Positions 21,217 through 34,560 of a DNA stretch of 64,000 bases are shown in pieces (positions within the stretch are counted from its first letter, which is position 1; every line of letters starts with the position of its first letter). The stretch is from Chara braunii (taxonomy: Eukaryota > Streptophyta > Charophyceae > Charales > Characeae), in assembly GCA_003427395.1 (NCBI GenBank), contig BFEA01000181.1, forward strand, positions 2,161,067 to 2,225,066, read 5' to 3'. A program made the translations under genes and the position numbers. Under the pieces are notes generated by a model, which saw nothing but the letters and a program-made list of their open reading frames with translations, was not told the origin of the DNA and ran no database searches.

Positions 21217-22569
21217 CGGAAGTTAGGGTTAAGTGGGTCAGCGTGGTAAAGGGAAGCTGCGCCCATCTGGCAGGGCCGTGTAGGGTTGACATTAGACCTG
21301 GCCAGGTAGCTTGTGTGCATGTTTCTGGTGGCGAGGCACAAGGTGGGACTTCGTGATGCAATTTGAGAGAGGGGAGAGTGAAGGGCACCTACAATTGGAA
21401 TCTGGACTCCAAGGAAAACGAGGAGTGACTCGAGGGGTCCCCTCAAGTTAGGCGAGCTTGAGGGTGGCAGCCATATCTTCACGTACGGACTGCAAGGTGC
21501 TACTTTGATCTTCAACATCGACGGGGGATCCGATGTTGTACTTTGGGGTAGATGTTGACCCTCCTAAAATGATAGGACACTAGTGTAGAGGATGCTAATT
21601 GGGTCAGGAGGACTATGTAATAGCGGGGTGAGTTTCGTTCATCTCAACAGCCCGGCCACTCAGGTGAGTGTCGTGCCGCCAGGTTGCCCATGTGTGTGCG
21701 CATGGAATTGACTGCCTGCTGGTGTATTTTGGGTTCTTCTTCCATCCTCCATAGTCTTGAGGTGTGTGAACTGCTTACTCACTCGACGAGTGAATGAATG
21801 GAGTATCTTGCTTGCCATGCTATATCTTTCTACAATGCTTTGTTTATTTCATTTTGAACAGCTGTAGTCTGTAGGTTCTTTCTAAGGCTAAATTTCGTTT
21901 TTCAATTCGGTAGGGACGAAGAGTAGGTCTTTGTGGAACTTCTGTTGGGTGGGATCTGGTTTTGACTCCACTGGGACCAATTGGGACTCAGTGGGACTGG
22001 GGCCAAACAAGAAGGGCCCCTCAGGCCCAAATCTGTTGACGTCAGTTACCTTGTTCCGATTGGGACTCGGAGTTCATGCTTTCGGACCAGGACACTCGCT
22101 GCTGAGGGGATCTCAGCTGAGACGTTTTAACAAACTTCACCACACGGTCCGCCGCCTGACTCACACCTTGGACACCACTCAATTCTCTCTTGCATTACGT
22201 AGTACACTTTGAAGTTGATTTGTTGTCTTCACGGAGCTGAGTCCGGCTAGGCTTGAGAGGACCTCATACGTAGTTGGACCAGACTCTTTCTGATCTTTCT
22301 GATCTTTTATTTTTTTGTTGTTTTGACAGCTCTCCAGTCCAAATGAATTGCCGCTCCGGCTAGGAGTTCTACCTACTTTTCTAGTTGCTTTCAGGACTAT
22401 TTCTTTCATTGGGTTTACACAATCGCAAACGAGAGAGAGAGAGAGAAGAGAAAGAAGCTTTTGAGTGTTGCTCTCGAGGGAGTGAGGAGAGGAGAGGAGT
22501 GTTTGTCCCAAAAGTGTGAGGAAGTACGGACCTCTCTTGGGAGACTTATTGACACCCTCGTCCTCTATC
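21217..22569 (+). other. GyA copy 1 untranslated leader
   Basis: About 1.35 kb of non-coding leader, shared with copies 2 (34561-35939) and 3 (43922-45735). No open frame is conserved among the three copies. Confidence 0.7.
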
Positions 22570-24180
22570 ATGGCATTTGCAACAGAATGGAAGTTGCAAA
22601 TGGACGCTGCCCCTGAGGCAGAAAAAGCGTAGTACTAGTTCTTTTATGAAAAAACATTGAAGAGGGAAGAGGAGAAGGAGAAGGAGAGGGGTGACAAAGT
22701 AAAGGCTTATGAAGTCGTCTTTAGCACCGTGCCCTTCTGAACTGATGATGAGGTGGAAGAAAAGACTTTCCCACTCCTCAGGGCTTTAGTAGAGGTTCGG
22801 GTTGTTGAAGATCATATAGGCCAATTTGCCAAGGTGTTTGATGAACTCGAGAAGTTGCGCGAGGATATGACCCCGATAGCGCAGCAGCACCGTGACCAGC
22901 TGCAACAGTTTGCTAGCTTGCAGGTTGCCCACAGTGTTCTTCCGGTTGCTTATCCTGCTTCTAGTGCTGCGTAGCAGTCCTATCTTGCCCCTCCAACCAT
23001 CTGTTCTTCTTCTTCTTCTTCTTCTTTGAGTCTGGCCAACAACCTCACCGGATCTGCAGCACGTCCAGATCCCGTTATTGTTGCTGCTCCTGCTGCAGCG
23101 GCAAGTGGCAGTGCAGGGCGTTTTGAAACTATTGTAGCTCCAAAATTCGGACCCAGCAATCGTTGGTCCTAGGTGTAGCTTTCCTTGAGTGGACAGGAAA
23201 GCGACACAAATTTCGTCGAAGTATGACAGAAAGGACAACATTGAATCTTGGATCAACTCTATGCGATCCTACTTTGATGTGCTGGGGGCACCCCCAGTTA
23301 CTCAATCGTTGGTCCTACGGACCAATGTGGAACCTGCCGTAAGGCGCTTCTTAGAAGTCGAGTTGTACAGTCAAGCTATAAAAGAATAGACCTGAACAAA
23401 TGCCTGAATGTTACTCCTATACGCGCACTCGAGGAACTCTTGATCGAACAATATGCTGATCCACATGCTGCAGTCAAAGTTTAGACTTAAGCTTGATAGT
23501 CTGCATAGTCCTCATAGTCTGCAACATGCATAGTCCGCAGAAGTATGTTAGTAAACTCTTTGCTACTCCAGATTTGGAGATGACTGCGCAATCTTGCTTG
23601 GATGTGATAAATGGTACGGTCCCCTCTACGGTGACACATCGCATGAGGCTCGGACTTATAACGTATACAGATTGGCTTACCCTCATGCGGTATTTAGTCA
23701 AGCGGGAGGTACAAGACCTCCCAGGTGGATCGGGTGGCAAAAAAAACACAGGCCGCAAACGGTTTCTAGGCAGCAATCAACCTCATGATCTACTTTAGGT
23801 TGACGAGGAGACCTTCGTAGAGGACCCTTCTCTTGATGACGATCAAGAGAAAGACGACGAGCCATCTTGCTCTTCGTCAGCCCATGAATCCGAGTATGTA
23901 AATGACGATGAATCTATGAATGCCTTAAAAAAGACTGCCTTCAAAAAGTAAGGGACTGAGGACCACAGTGATAACACCATTCTCCTTCCCAAGGGAGCGA
24001 AGATTCTACCCAAACCGGAAGATCCTGCCACAAAGCCATGCGTAGATCTCCGAATCAGTGAAAGTGAGTGGAAACACATGGTGAAGAAAGAGGTTTGCCT
24101 GCACTGCATCAAACCGGGACACTTAGTCCAACATTGTTTGAGATTGCAGCTGGGAAACCAACAACGGGGGTAGAGAGCTC
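22570..24180 (+). pseudogene. GyA copy 1 gag, many stops
   Basis: Begins at ATG 22570 (MAFATEWKLQMDAAPEAEKA), where TAG at 22630 and 22636 replace two CAG codons kept in copy 3. A charged coiled-coil segment (LKREEEKEKERGDKV; EEKTFPLLRALVEVRVVEDH) and a Gln-rich helix follow, then a Ser-rich linker, then the gag core (YDRKDNIESWINSMRSYFDV) in another frame. An intact zinc knuckle CLHCIKPGHLVQHC is at 24096-24137. Gag packages the element RNA. Short tandem AGTCTGCATAGTC repeats at 23500-23540 disrupt the frame. Confidence 0.8.
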
Positions 24181-24410
24181 ATCAGCACACTCTACAGACG
24201 GAGAGGCCTAACATGTAAGTGCAAATCCTTCACTCGATTTTGCTCCCACTCAGCAAACCTCTCCTGAGACGCCATCTGATGCTGATTCCAACGCTGAGAA
24301 AGTGCACATCCTATACAAGGAGCCTTGGGTGGAGTTGGAAGAAATGGACTTTCATGCTCTCTTGACACACTGAGCTCACATGAAGCAAGAACGCGTGCAA
24401 GGGAAAACGA

Positions 24411-27400
24411 AGTTTATCTTTTTCAAACTCCACATTAACTGTCGTTTCATCTGTGTGTTGGCTGATTGTGGAGCAACCGCCAACTACTTCTCACCGCACG
24501 ACATTCGTGAGGCACGCTAGGGAATGAAGCATGTGACTTTGTAGAATCCTTGTCGGACCCAAGTGGGCAACCAAGAGGTTGTCACATCTACGCATGCAGC
24601 TCAAAATGTGCTCATTACCTTTGACGCAGACCGCACAATCACGCATGAGTTGAACTTCTACATCCTTGATAAGTGCCCCTTCGACGCGGTTATTGGCTTG
24701 GGCTGGTTGCAGGCCCAATGTGAAAGAACCACGTGGAAGGACTCACAATTCATGGTCAAAGATGCCATGGGAATCGAGTGTCCAGTCCTCTTGGATGAGC
24801 GTAAAGTCCCAAGTAACTTTTCTCAATGCAATGCAATTCTGCAAAAAGTGGCGCAGGCAAAAAGTTGATGAGCAAATGTATATAGCCTTTGTTAGGCTTG
24901 CTCATGTGCCTTCTATTTTTGTTGTACATAATAATTCTACTTTGCATGTCGTTTCTACTTCTATTGCAACTACTTCTACCTCTACTAAGTTTACTTCTAG
25001 TCCAAACGACTCTACTTCAAATTCTGTTGTTTTGGCTGCACCTATGCAATCTGGTAATGCTTGCACCTGAAAGTCATGATCCACCTCTGGAAGTCCCATC
25101 AGAAATCTGCAACCTTCTCAACCGATTTCCTGAAGTCTTGGTCGAATGGCATGGAGTCCCTGTGTTTTCGATCTGACACCAGATTGAGTTGATAGAAGGT
25201 AGCACTCCTCGAAAAAGTTGTATCTATCTAATGGGCTCAAATGAATTGGAAGAGTTGCAAAGATAGATCGATGACATGATTGGGAAGGGATGGATCAAGC
25301 CAAGTGAATCTGAATTCGGTGCACCCGTTCTGTTTGTCCCGAAGAAAGGAGGCAAACTACGGATCCTATTGATTACCACGGGCTGAATAGAATAACAAGA
25401 AAGAATGCATACCCTTTGCCACGTATTGATGATCTACTTGATGTTGCAGGTGGATGCAAGGTTTTCAACAAGATCGATCTCAAGTCTGGTTACCACCAGA
25501 TTTAAGTCGACCCTGCAGGCCAGCATAAAACTGCATTCAAAACTCGCGATGGTATGTACGAGTTTACGGTCATGCCCTTCGGCCTGACGAATGCACCGAC
25601 TACCTTTCGAAGTATTATGGATAAGGTGTTTTGCAATCAGATCAATTGATTTGTTGTTGTTTATTTGGATGACATACTAATCTTCAGCAAGTCGATGGAG
25701 AAGCACATGAGACACCTTGAGGAGGTGTTGCAGATCCTCAAGAGTGCGCAACTCCTCAACTTGGAGAAATTTGAGTTTGGGAGGGACAGCGTCATCTACC
25801 TTGGACATCGGTTGTTTGTTGCAGGCCTAGAGCCCGGGGCAACCAAAGTTTAGGTCATCCCGCAAATGGCCTCAACGGACAAATGTCTGCGAGTTTCGTT
25901 TTTTTTTTTGGTCTTGCATCATACTATCGTAAGTTTGTTCCCAAATTCTCTATCATTGACCGACCTCTGTCCAGATTGACCAGCAAGAATGTGTCCTACA
26001 CATGGGATGGGAAATGCACAACATCCTTTCAAGCATTGAAGGAGGCTTTGGCGAGTCATCCTGCGCTTCGTAGTAACTACGGATGCAAGCTTGTATGGGA
26101 TTGGTGGAGTGCTACAACAAGATGATGGCGATGACTTACGTCGGCGCAAATTCTAAAACAAACGTATGTCAGTCACAAGGTATCTGCCTCCACTTACATA
26201 TGAGACCTTTATGCCTTGAGATAGGCAGCAGATCATTGGAAGCACTACCTCTTGGGTCGCCATTTCAAAGTGTTATTAGACCACGAGACTTTGAAATGGA
26301 TTCAGACACATAATAATCCATCAACTACATTGACACCCTGGCTGCTACAAGAAAGGCACAAGAAAGGCTGCTACAATCGTGTGGCGGATGATGCTACCTC
26401 ACCACCTAGAGTACACGACTTGTCTTGTGGGCTCCTATGATCTCCGTAAGAACTTGAAGGAGGAACTAGTTGAGCATACTGCCAAGGACCCAAAACTCAG
26501 TCCCATCCTTGAGCAGATCCTGGCTGACCCTAGCAGTCAGGCCGAGTGCAAAGGTTTGCTCTTCCGACGTTACGGGAAGTACCGCCTGTGTGTACCCAAT
26601 CTTGAGCCTATCTGTACTCACTTTTTGGACTTGGCTCATGGCCGGGGTGGGCACTTCGGTTTTGAAAAGACATACGGAAGTCTGTTGCAAAGGTTTGTAT
26701 GGCCTGGGATGAAAGGAATGACAGGAAAGTTTGTGGCTGAGTGTGAAGTTTGTCAATGCATCAAATAGTGTCGACCGAAGCCCTATGGGATCTTTATCCT
26801 CTTCCTATTTTTGATGGCCCGGGTGAGTCTCTTTCCATCGAGTTCATGGACATGGGAAAGAAAGAGTAGGAATGAATATTCACAAATAATGGTGATTGTT
26901 GACCACTTTTGACAATTTGTGAATTTGATCCCACTACCACCTCAGGCCCCAACTTACCTTGTGATCAAAGAGTTTCACAAGAAGTACATTTTGCAGTGTG
27001 GGCTCCCGAAAACTCTTGTGAGTGACCGGGACATTAGGTTCATAAGTGTAGATTGGAAGGACTTCACCCCCCAGATCTATGGCATCAATCTCAAGATGAC
27101 ATCGGGTCGACATCGCGTAGCCAATGAAATGGCCGAGGAGATTAACCAAACCGTGATCCAACTTCTGTGAGCTCAAATTGTGCCTGAGCAGAACTCTTGG
27201 GATGTTGAATTGCCGATTGTGCAGGGGTTGTACAACAACTCCATACACTCTCCACCGCGATGACACCTAACTGGTTGCACCTTGGGTGGAAAATTTGCAA
27301 TCCCCTATCCTATCTTTTTCCTGACCAGCCACCTGGACTAACACCTGGCCAGCCATGCTACAGTGCTAAGTTTGATCGCTTGCTCGAAGTGGCCGTCGAA

Positions 27401-27990
27401 GCTATGGAAAGGCGATGCAATGCCATGATTAAGCATGCTAACAAAAAGTGTCAGCCCACACCTTTTAGAGTGGTAAGTTATGTCGGGGTCAAAATGTTTG
27501 AGTTTTCTGAAGGTGTATCCCGAAAGCTTCTTCCTCAGTATTACGGTCCGTGGAAGGTGCTGAACCAAGTAGGGGAAGATTCATTTGGTCCTCCTTGCAT
27601 GATCGACGTGCCTACTCATCTGCGCACGTACTCGGTCTTTCACGTGTCAAAGTTGTTTCCGTATGAACCACCCGAAACTTTTTCGTATCTAGAATCGATG
27701 ATTCCTCGGGCAATTAATGGCGGCCACGAGATTGATAGAATTGTTGAGCACAGTGGAAAGGGGAGAACCAGACAGGGCAAAGTTCATTTTTTGTACCACC
27801 CGTTGAATGACTTTTACTGGATCGCTAAGAAAGACTTGTTGAGGAGTGCCCCGCGAGTCGTCAACGCATATGAACGACTGATTAGCTCCGAACAGCAACC
27901 TAAATTCACGCCTACCCTCACTCCTACGGAACATACTTTATCTCTATTTGCTATTTACGCTTATGATGCATTATGCAGGGACTCTAATTG
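24411..27990 (+). pseudogene. GyA copy 1 pol (protease, RT, RNase H, integrase, chromodomain-like tail)
   Basis: Protease: LADCGATANYFSPHDI with the catalytic Asp intact (24464-24466). [20 protein letters not shown], broken by stops at 25264 and others; [12 protein letters not shown] at 25662-25697 is preceded by a TGA in place of Arg. Stop TAG at 25851 with continuation in +1. Integrase: the zinc ligands (LAHGRGGHFGFEKT, CEVCQC) are intact; of the DDE triad the first Asp is Glu (SIEFMD) and the last Glu is Val (GRHRVANEMAEE). The last 243-codon frame (27260-27991) holds FSEGVSRKLLPQYYGPWKVL and a chromodomain-like HEIDRIVEHSGKGR...DFYWIAKKDLL. No complete reading frame. Confidence 0.85.
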
Positions 27991-28019
27991 AGTTACTCGC
28001 TCGAAGGGACCTCGCTTTG

Positions 28020-28031
28020 TAGGGGGGGTAG
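28020..28031 (+). promoter_or_regulatory. GyA polypurine tract
   Basis: TAGGGGGGGTAG immediately before the LTR start TGTAATGACCCG; the same tract precedes the LTRs at 41492 and 42570. It primes plus-strand DNA synthesis in LTR elements. Confidence 0.75.
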
Positions 28032-29395
28032 TGTAATGACCCGTCATAACACAGACTTAGCACACTGCTGATTTGTGAAGTTCTGTCGATGGAATGTATG
28101 CGTCGCTAAGATTCCCGCATTCTGCTGAGTTTTCTAAGTTTTTATGTGTGCGTGCCTGTTGACTTCTCTTAGTACTTGTCGGCACGAGTGTGTGTGTGAC
28201 CCGCAATGGTACTAGCTTGTTTGGGATGCCCGTAGGGCCGGTTCTTACCTGTGGTCGTGGCATTGAGGGTTGCAGCAGGGGAAAACACTCAAGTGGTGGA
28301 GCCAGAGGCCTGCGGCCCTTGGAGTAGCGTAAAAACACTCAAGTAGCAGGTAGGTCGGTACCGCACCCAGTAGCAGTAGATGTGTCGGGTACTCGAGGTC
28401 GAGCAGAAGAAGACAAAGTTGGCATTTTTAGAGGCCCAGTAGTGGTAGGCTAGATCTAGGCCGGTACCAGTCCATCCATTCTGAGTCTAGAGCCTGTACA
28501 GGCAATATACGAGTCTGCAATGATGTTTCCCCCCGAAAGGGAGGAGGTACCGGTTGTTTGGGAGGCCGAGTGGCCTCGAAGTCACCGCCCAGGAGGCAAG
28601 CAGGCTGCTATAGCCAGAGGCCGAGGGAAGAGCTCGACCTCATTCTTCAGTGTGCGAGTTGGGCGTCACACTGCTGGAGCGTTGGTTGGAAGAGTGCTAG
28701 TTGATACATCGCTGTTGGGAGGAAGAAGCCGGGAGTTTCCACCTTGGTTATGGTGGAGCTCTACCGGTAGGGGGAGGAGGGAGAAGGGGACCAAGGAGGA
28801 GAGTGGCGAGGTACTTACGTGGCTATGGTGGACACCATCTTCATCACCTTGTTAGGCGCTGCATCTGGAAGGCCACCGTTGGGGTAGTGCCGCACCAAGG
28901 AAGCTCGGGGCAGAGACAAACATGGTGGCCTAGTGAGCAACGGCATAGCTGCTTTGCGTTGTCCTTTACATAGGGAGGCAGCAACATAGCTGCTTTGGGT
29001 TATCCTTTGGACAGGAGGGTAGAGCCCTTAGTGCTTCGCCATAACGTCGGCCTGCATGTTGAGGAAGAGGAAGGGTGGCCATAGCTATTGTGGACTTCAG
29101 GTTGTGCCTGCAGTAGAATTGGGATTCAGACATTGATTCTGGTTCAGCCTTTCAACATTATTATTGTTATTTATTATTTGAATAAGAGAGGAGGAGATGA
29201 GGAGGAGGAGATTGGTTGGCGAAGAAGAAGAGCCTTGTCATTGGTCTATGCTGAAGTACATGATACTTTTTCTCTTTTTTTTTCTTCTTTTTCTTTCCCT
29301 CTCTGTCCTCTAAAGTTCATTCATTTCTTTTTGTAATTGGAGGACATTGTACTTTCTGATGAATGTATACTTCGAAATTGGTCAGGATTGTAACA
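28032..29395 (+). mobile_element. GyA LTR2, full length, shared by copies 1 and 2
   Basis: 1,364 bp starting TGTAATGACCCGTC after a polypurine tract and ending GATTGTAACA one base before a primer site, so it is at once the 3' LTR of copy 1 and the 5' LTR of copy 2. TG...CA ends are intact. Confidence 0.9.
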
Positions 29396-29396
29396 T

Positions 29397-29410
29397 TGGT
29401 ATCCGAGCGG
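29397..29410 (+). promoter_or_regulatory. GyA copy 2 primer-binding site
   Basis: TGGTATCCGAGCGG, one change from copy 3. The nested insertion begins directly after it. Confidence 0.8.
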
Positions 29411-29829
29411 TGTCGAGCGCATCAGCTCCTGCCTTTTTCGCAAAAGGCGAGAGCCCGCCCGACCATGTCACGGAGGAGTAAACAAAACAAAATCAAGAGA
29501 CAACTCGGGAACGACGCAAAATAATGCTGTGAGCCGTCGAGACGGCCGCGGTAGCGTCGTCCCTTCGTCGCTCTAGCCGGGTGCGCCAGCTATATATCCC
29601 GCGGTCTCCTACGATAGGATAGGTTCCCGCGGGGCATAAGCTTTCCTACCGAGCTACCGACCCACGTGCGAAAGTTTTTAAATGCAATCGCAGAGGTAGA
29701 TCAGTCGAGGGCGTTTGCTCGTTCGCTGTAGTATAGATACGCTTGGTTAACGCCAAGTGGACCCGAACGTCGTCCGTCCTTAGGGAACTTATCTCCTAAG
29801 TACGAAGTGTACGTCGGTCGACTAGGACA
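29411..29829 (+). repeat. Dispersed repeat D, copy 1
   Basis: Starts TGTCGAGCGCATC exactly at the insertion boundary and shares with 50551-51048 the blocks GTGC(G/A)CCAGCTATA, CCTACGA(T/C)AGGATAGG, CCGAGCTACC, GCAATCGCAGAGGT and GTCGGTCGACTAGGAC in the same order. Confidence 0.75.
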
Positions 29830-32800
29830 GCCTCAACCAAGTGTGAAACCCAAAATCAATCCTAGTCCCTTAAACACACAAAAAAACAATTTGACCGCCT
29901 CAGGTCTAACACCAGAAAACAATCAAACAACCTCCAACAAGGAGTTGGCTATCGAAAATAACATTGATGCCGCCAACATCGGTTTTGACTTGATGAGACT
30001 TGATGAGACGCGTTGCCAAAGTCACTCATTCTCACCTACCGCCGAAGATTCGACACACATACCTGTTTTCATCAGTTCCTCATTTTTTTTGAATGAAATG
30101 ATGCTTTGCGAATGATTCTTGATTAGGGGCATTGCTTGAAGTGTTGCAGGCCTCTCCCTCTAGGAAGTGGTCTAGGATACTCCTCCTCCTCATCCGAGCA
30201 CAAGACTCGGATCTGAGAAGTCGGGCCGCCTCCACCGAATCAGCAAAGTACCCCCCCGTAAAACGGTCCATTATTGGTCAATAAAAGGGCCGACTCCTGA
30301 AGCAACGAACCCCCGCCCAGATGTTTCCTAGCGAAAGAGGATGTGTCCACTGTAAGTAGCTTTTAGTTATTTTTATTTCTCACGAGTTCAGGGTAGCTTG
30401 GACGAAAAGAAACTCAGAGGAGATAGAGAATGAGAATCATTTGTACCTTCCTTGGGAGAAGACTAGTCCGTTTGACCATCTTCTGCTTGATTTGAAGCGA
30501 ATTCATTTTATGACACTCATTGAATTAATCTTTTCCAAAACAACAATTTTCACTTTCATTGGTAGGTAGGTGGAAGGTAGAAAGAGGATAATTCTTTTCT
30601 TTATCTCAAATAGGTATAATCAACTTCCTTTGCAAGCATCCTTCTACCTACCTGCGCAATCCTTTGCCTTTTCAACGAACATTCACTGAACAAGGTCAAG
30701 CAAGTGTGGGTTCGCACAGGTGTGAAGAGAAACCTGAGTCATTCTACTGACCTTGAGTGAAGTTTGAATCGGCTCACTCAAGAAAGCCGAGGTAATACTC
30801 TCAAAGAGATCGGTCGACAAATCACATGTTGTGGCAGATTACGAAAGATGGTCCGCGTCCTCCTCAAGTGTCCACAAGGACACTAAGCGGGCACCCACAA
30901 GGACCGAAGCGAGATAACCCTCGAGGAGGGTGTTCTCACTCACGAAACCCACATGGTCCAACGACAGTCCCAACGGTGCCTCGTCCACCACAGATAGTTT
31001 CAATCAACCGCAAATCCTCACCGCCTTAAATCACCACGTTTGTTCTCAATCCACACCAACATGTTCGTCCCGATCTCAAAATCAGTTCCACCTGGTCCCC
31101 AAAATGGTCCCAAGTGGTCTTGGGCAGTCTCACACTATCGCCTGCAACACCAGATGGCCCAAAATTCCGTTTGCATTGCGCGCCGCAAAAAAAATAAAGG
31201 TGGCTCTGGCTGAAAACCTCATGTGTCGCGAGCCCAAAAAAAAATAAAAATGTCCTTCCGACGCAAACCGCAAGTGCCGCAACTCCAATAGCCACTGTCG
31301 CGAGCACTCACTCCGCATTCTCTTCAGGCCGCCGGCCCATGCACCAAGTGCACCAACTCCGCACAGTCCAAACCACATACCAGCGCTAGCCTAACCTCTG
31401 CATCATGCTAAAATTCGCCACAACCGTTGCGCACCACAAAAATTAACAGTGGAATTACCACTCGTTGTTGTCGCTAAAATTGGTGCCATGGTCGTCCAAT
31501 GGCACCGCCACATGCCCACACACCACTGCCGCACAATCCCAAATGTGCACCAGTGCCCACACTACCACCAGGCCACATTGGAATCCACTTTAACCGCTGC
31601 GCACCACAAAAAATAACGGCGGACCACTGCCTGCCTCGCCGTCAAAGCCAGTACCACCATCGTCGTGTGACACTCTCGCCCAGGCGCACACCAAGATGAC
31701 GACTCCACTATGCCGTAAACTTTTACCAGCACTACCCCATGGAAAGAATGTTGTCAACGTGCCACCAATCGGACAACACTTCCCTACATACAAAACAAAT
31801 GTCGCCGCCGGTGCCAATTTCAGCAGCGTGATCCCACCGGATACAATGTCGTTGCCGTGCCGCTGATCGAGCAGCACCTCCCCACACTCATATTAAAAAA
31901 AGCATTGGCGCTGCGCGGCAAATCCGGCAGCACCTTCTCTTAGGAAGGTCTTGACGTCGAGGCAGCAGTCCAGCAGCACCTTCCTTTAGGAAGGTCTTGA
32001 TGCCGCGGCGACAGTCCGACAACACAACCCCACTAAAATAGGTGTCGTTTGCCGCACCGTCCAGCCCTGACGCAGCCGCCGGCCACAACACCAACACAGG
32101 GGTGGGGCAAGAAGCCTCCAGCCCTTGGCTATGGCTGCCCTGGCCTGTCCTTCTCCCGTAGCGTTTCCCCTCACCCTGTAGACCTCCAACTCTTCACCAA
32201 CAGCACCTCCACCGGCAACACCGCTCCATAGTAGCAGCCAGCCAGCATTCACTCAAGTGAATGGCCTTGCAGCACTGCCACAAGTGTGAGGCTGCTGGGT
32301 GGAGAGCTGGCTTTTATAGCCAGCCGAAGGTATGTGGGCAGCAACTTTGCCCACAGCCAAAAAAACGTAGCTATTGCGAGCCCTTGATCTGGACCTTCGA
32401 TCAAGGGCCAGAATCATTGATGTTCCCCTAGGGGAACCAGAGCCTTCCATTCCCGGAGGCATCTGGCCTTCTCCGCAGGCCACATGCTCCAGGGAATGGC
32501 TGTACCCAGCCAGACTGCAGCCTGTTCAAAAACAAACAGGCGCATTTATTCCCACTCACACACATTCACATACTCACCTAGTCACTACCGCGGCCACATA
32601 CGTGGCCGTTTCTTATTTTTCCCCTTCCCTCCCTTTTCCTTTAATTTTCCCTCTGCCGCTCGTTTTAATCCAGGTGCAGATCGCTGTTCGAAACGAACAG
32701 GCACCTTCCCCCCTTGAGTCATTTCATAGAGCGGAACTAGAGTCAAGCTCAACATGGTCTACTTTTCCTCTGCCCCGCGCGTCCGTACCCGGACGTAAAC

Positions 32801-33048
32801 TGCGTCGAGTTCGGGCACATCGTCTCTTAAAACGAATGGGGGCAGCAACTGCAACTCGTCAAATGGGGGGGGGGNNNNTNNGGGGGGGGGGGGAACATAT
32901 ATATGCAAAGAATCTAACGATAACTAAGAAAAACCAAACAAAAAAAGAAGAACAAGAAAAATTGACCTGTTTGCCAGCGCGTTGCTCATCTTGCCGACGG
33001 ATACAGCAGAAAGCCAATCGTCAGGTAGGCCTCCTCTCTCTCCCTCTT

Positions 33049-33096
<48 letters not shown>

Positions 33097-33230
33097 AGGA
33101 TGTATAGGTCCATGTTCTACTGTAAATTTATTAGATTTTGCGCATCCTGTAGATGGAAGTAGCATGAGGCCAGCCACGGGTAGGAACTTTCCTATTGGCC
33201 ACTACGTTGCTTGTCCCATCGATGGGAAAG

Positions 33231-33254
33231 GCCCGTTCGTGTAAACGAACGGGC
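33231..33254. repeat. Perfect 10-bp inverted repeat
   Basis: GCCCGTTCGT, loop GTAA, ACGAACGGGC. A strong hairpin of unknown role within the nested insertion. Confidence 0.7.
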
Positions 33255-34519
33255 ATTGACACAGACTGCAAACGAGAAAGGAGGAAGGGGGATCTAAAAG
33301 AAGAAAAGAATTTGAATAAAATCTAAAAGAAAAAATCTGAAGTAAATCTAACAGAAACCTAAAGAAAATCGAAAGAAAAAAAAGAAAGAAAAAACTTACC
33401 TTGGAAATGTACCGGTTGCCCGTTCATGGAGACGCCTGACACGCCTTTTGGGAGTCACAACTCCCAACCGCTTAAGATCACGCCAGTTGGCGCCTCAAGT
33501 TTTAACTTTAATTTTTTTTATTTTTTTTTTTTACTTTTCTCGCTGGCTTTAGCCAACGGACAGGTCCTATCTCGTGCTATTGAAATACAGACCCGAGTTC
33601 GAGTCCTCTTCGGGGAATTTTTTTTCCGACCGTTTTTCAATTTATGCGTGTCATCCTTGCACAGGGCCATGCAATCTCGGCTCGGCTGATTTCAGGAGCG
33701 CAATCTTGAAGATCGCACAACGAAATCGGTCGTGCTGCCCAACTGTCCTCACTCAGTGGGCTGCTTCAAAAGGAGCTGACCCAGTAGGATGTGTGCGGCC
33801 GGGCTTGATCCCGATATCTGCTGGGCGAAAGTTTGGCATCATAACCTATTGGACTAGCTCCTATCGCAACAGTGACAAGAGCAACTCTTCTATAAGAAGA
33901 GCTTGCCCAGTCGCTATCCTCCCTGTCGGTGGCCTCGCAGGCCCTGCCTGCCTGTGGCCTTGCAGACCCTGCCGGCCTGTGGCCCTGCAGGCCTCGTCTG
34001 CATGCTTGTCTGCTACTTTCCCACTTAAAGATTAGCCAATAGGTAGGCCTCGACATTGGCCTGTCGGCGCCCCGGCTCGAAGTCAACCCGGCGGGCCCTG
34101 AAAATAAAAAACAAACTTTCCTATTCCTCGCACGTCGAGGCCCCATACCTGGCGCATCCTACTTTTTAGCCTACTTAAGCCCTGAATCACGGGGCTGCTA
34201 TTTTAGGTATAATAGGTTTTACTTCAACATTTCCATGTCTCCGCTCTTCTGCGGCTTCGAGAAAAACGCAGCACTGCCATCTACTGTCATTGCTCTCAGA
34301 CACCACAAGCGACCGAACTAAAGCTTGAAAACTTCGTCTCTCGGTCATAGGTTAGGTCTGAATAAACTTTTGGGAAACGTAAGTCTCATCAAGTCCTTCA
34401 ATTCAACGACAAAGTCGGATAGTGTCCGTCATTGAAAATCCTCGGCAAATACCCTTGTCAAGGTATTTGCCCCGACAACGGATTCTACTTGCTGGCGAGA
34501 GTGGACTTTGTCGCCATAA

Positions 34520-34560
34520 CCCTAACCCTAGTGGTAAGGGCTAACCACTTAGGGTTAGGG
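34520..34560 (+). ncRNA. Conserved leader hairpin, GyA copy 2
   Basis: CCCTAACCCTAGTGGT, loop AAGGGCTA, ACCACTTAGGGTTAGGG. Stem of 16 pairs with one bulged T, at the same place as in copies 1 and 3 once the nested insertion is removed. Confidence 0.5.

Larger units (their letters stand above)
29411..34477. mobile_element. Nested 5,067-bp insertion of unknown type in GyA copy 2
   Basis: Copies 1 and 3 read TGGTATCAGAG(T/C)GGATTCTACTT without interruption. Here the same sequence is split after GAGCGG and resumes at 34478 as ACGGATTCTACTT. The inserted DNA begins TGTCGAGCGCATC and ends TTTGCCCCGACA, giving TG...CA ends, with an imperfect 5-bp duplication (AGCGG/AACGG). The two ends are not similar enough to be LTRs as they stand. 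No coding domain was recognised inside. It contains a repeat also found at 50551 (29411-29829), a short N tract (32875-32882) in poly-G, and a CT/CA microsatellite (33045-33094). Confidence 0.75.

Noticed and set aside
32875-32882. Motif at the NNNNTNN tract in poly-G
   Set aside because: Low-quality assembly around a homopolymer, not a biological signal.
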